Positions 23,801-24,807 of a DNA stretch of 24,807 bases are shown piece after piece; the stretch's first letter is position 1; every line of letters begins with the position of its first letter. A model generated the notes under the pieces. It ran no database searches. It was not told the origin of the DNA and saw only the letters and a list, made by a program, of their open reading frames with translations. This DNA is from JAUVIB01 sp964424545 (GTDB lineage: Bacteria > Calditrichota > Calditrichia > Calditrichales > Calditrichaceae), in NCBI GenBank assembly GCA_964424545.1, contig CAYRJN010000035.1:1-24807 (forward strand), written 5' to 3'. The position numbers were made by a program, and so were the translations under genes.

Positions 23801-24807
23801 TTAAAAATTAAAAAATGTTCCGAAACTGATTCGATTGGCAATTCGTGATTTATCTAATTTGTCGATGGTTTGTAATCCGGTATTAATCGAACCTTCGTAG
23901 ATTTCGGTTTTGTTTCCGATGTTCCATTCGGCGCCGATGCTAATGCTGGGGATGGGATTCCACATAAAATTAATTAGAAAATATTGCGCAGTCATGCGCG
24001 CCGTTGTATTATGCGCCGTATAGCTTGTATTGGGTATATCAAAACGGCTTATTTCTTCCGATTTAAAATCGGAAAAACCGACAACGAGATTGGCGTGCCA
24101 TTTATGATTAAACCAATATTCATAGGATGCCCAGCCGCCGATTGTCGGAACCGTTTGCATTTTACCGCTACCGTCGGGTAGAGCGTCAAAGTTCATGCCG
24201 CTGAAAGAGACCAAATAGGTTGCTATTCCGCGTCCGGCGACAAGCTGAAATTGAACGGGATTGTCCGTTTTTTTATCGGTGCCGACATAACCGGAAACAG
24301 TCGCGCCGTAACCGGCCAGCGCTTGATTGCCCGAACCGTTTTGATATTCAAGATTTCGGTAAATTCCGGTTAAACGCAAATGTCCGAATCCGTACTTTTT
24401 GTTAACGGCGCCGATAAAATCAGGCAACGGTTGTTGGGCTTGTGCAAGCGTTGGATCAACCGTATTGGTGAAATACAGCTCAGCGCCCGGTTGAGCCGCG
24501 CCAAATTCAAAACGCAAGTTGTCTTTGTTTTCAAACCAAAAACGCAATTCGGGTTCGCGCCGCCATACGCCGGAACTGGGACCGTCCCAATCAAATACAT
24601 TTGGCCAAATTTCTTTATCGCCGAAAAAACTCCAATCCTGACCAATGTGTCCCACAAAGGACCAATTTTGTCCAACGTTGGCAAATTTGTATTCAAACCA
24701 CATATGACGTAATCTAAAATGCTTGTTGCCACCCCAGTAATCACCTTCCATGTAAGCTGTGTAGGTGCCGTGTGTTGTTTCGCTTTGCCCCCTGAAACGA
24801 ACCTGAG
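23801..24807 (-). CDS. DcaP-like outer-membrane porin, N-terminally truncated by the window edge
   Basis: The frame runs open to the last base, so the ATG at 24751 is internal; about 335 residues are visible. The sequence is beta-barrel-like, with alternating polar and hydrophobic residues, many aromatic girdle residues and a terminal Phe (SFGTFFNF), the usual outer-membrane assembly signal. Features of the DcaP type are the N-terminal QVRFRGQSETTHG, MEGDYWGGNKHFRLRHMWFEY, VGHIGQDWSFFGD and WDGPSSGVWRREPELRFWF blocks, matching the family pattern of E-D-F-GG, RLRH, GQxWS and R-x-P-x-x-R. Such porins pass small, often dicarboxylic, solutes; the solute here is unknown. It ends before a strong terminator and is probably not part of the downstream operon. 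Signal peptide and first strands lie outside the window. Confidence 0.8.
   Translation of the reverse strand, partial: QVRFRGQSETTHGTYTAYMEGDYWGGNKHFRLRHMWFEYKFANVGQNWSFVGHIGQDWSFFGDKEIWPNVFDWDGPSSGVWRREPELRFWFENKDNLRFEFGAAQPGAELYFTNTVDPTLAQAQQPLPDFIGAVNKKYGFGHLRLTGIYRNLEYQNGSGNQALAGYGATVSGYVGTDKKTDNPVQFQLVAGRGIATYLVSFSGMNFDALPDGSGKMQTVPTIGGWASYEYWFNHKWHANLVVGFSDFKSEEISRFDIPNTSYTAHNTTARMTAQYFLINFMWNPIPSISIGAEWNIGNKTEIYEGSINTGLQTIDKLDKSRIANRISFGTFFNF

Noticed and set aside
23620..23811. 63-codon + strand frame opposite the porin terminator
   Set aside because: It reads through the terminator hairpin and poly-A/T runs; low complexity start; no ribosome binding site.
1..24807. CRISPR arrays, tRNA or rRNA genes, insertion sequences, phage genes
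   Set aside because: I saw no regularly spaced repeats, cloverleaf-like sequences, transposase motifs or phage structural genes anywhere in the window.

Overview
The window reads as part of a draft or metagenome-assembled bacterial contig: one run of 10 Ns, both ends cut inside genes, moderate-to-low GC by eye. Two secreted proteins end in an about 85-residue domain opening with the NYPNPFNP motif and closing with a K-M-x-L-(L/K) tail. This is the type IX secretion (Por) sorting domain, and that wording is typical of Calditrichota, Ignavibacteria and other FCB-group lineages outside classical Bacteroidetes. I infer a Calditrichota-like organism; no rRNA or other phylogenetic marker is present.

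Left part (1-17026, all + strand). A partial 1-pyrroline-5-carboxylate dehydrogenase ends at a strong intrinsic terminator. A saccharolytic, cell-envelope region follows: a secreted purple-acid-phosphatase-like metallophosphoesterase with extra N-terminal domains (1577-3907), a DUF1080 lipoprotein (4262-4894), a tandem alpha/beta hydrolase with a dead second domain (5244-7397), a GH106-like alpha-L-rhamnosidase interrupted by the assembly gap (7399-10331), two paralogous T9SS-exported proteins with a probable TIM-barrel hydrolase core (10359-12641, 12919-15222), and a membrane-anchored GH31 enzyme lacking the usual N-terminal domain (15239-17026). Tight spacing suggests two transcription blocks, about 5244-12641 and 12919-17026. 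The set looks like a locus for a rhamnose-containing, probably acylated glycan, with products that are free-secreted, lipidated, inner-membrane-anchored or T9SS-exported. No SusC/SusD pair is present.

Middle (17027-19382). A 418-base non-coding stretch with a recognisable promoter precedes a CstA-family transporter, which ends at a possible terminator.

Right part (19383-24807, all - strand). Reading in the transcription direction: a DcaP-like porin cut by the window end, a strong terminator, then a compact run of CYTH phosphatase, GNAT-fold acyltransferase, Aur1/PAP2-type membrane phosphotransferase, CPBP intramembrane protease and an NAD(P)-dependent sugar-epimerase-like reductase. The last four are spaced -4 to +13 bases apart. 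The acyltransferase, reductase and Aur1-like enzyme together resemble bacterial ceramide and phosphosphingolipid synthesis (bCerS, CerR and an inositolphosphoceramide-synthase-like head-group enzyme). This is the most interesting hypothesis in the window. The same operon relies on TTG starts, and its GNAT gene appears to lack any standard start codon at its conserved N terminus.
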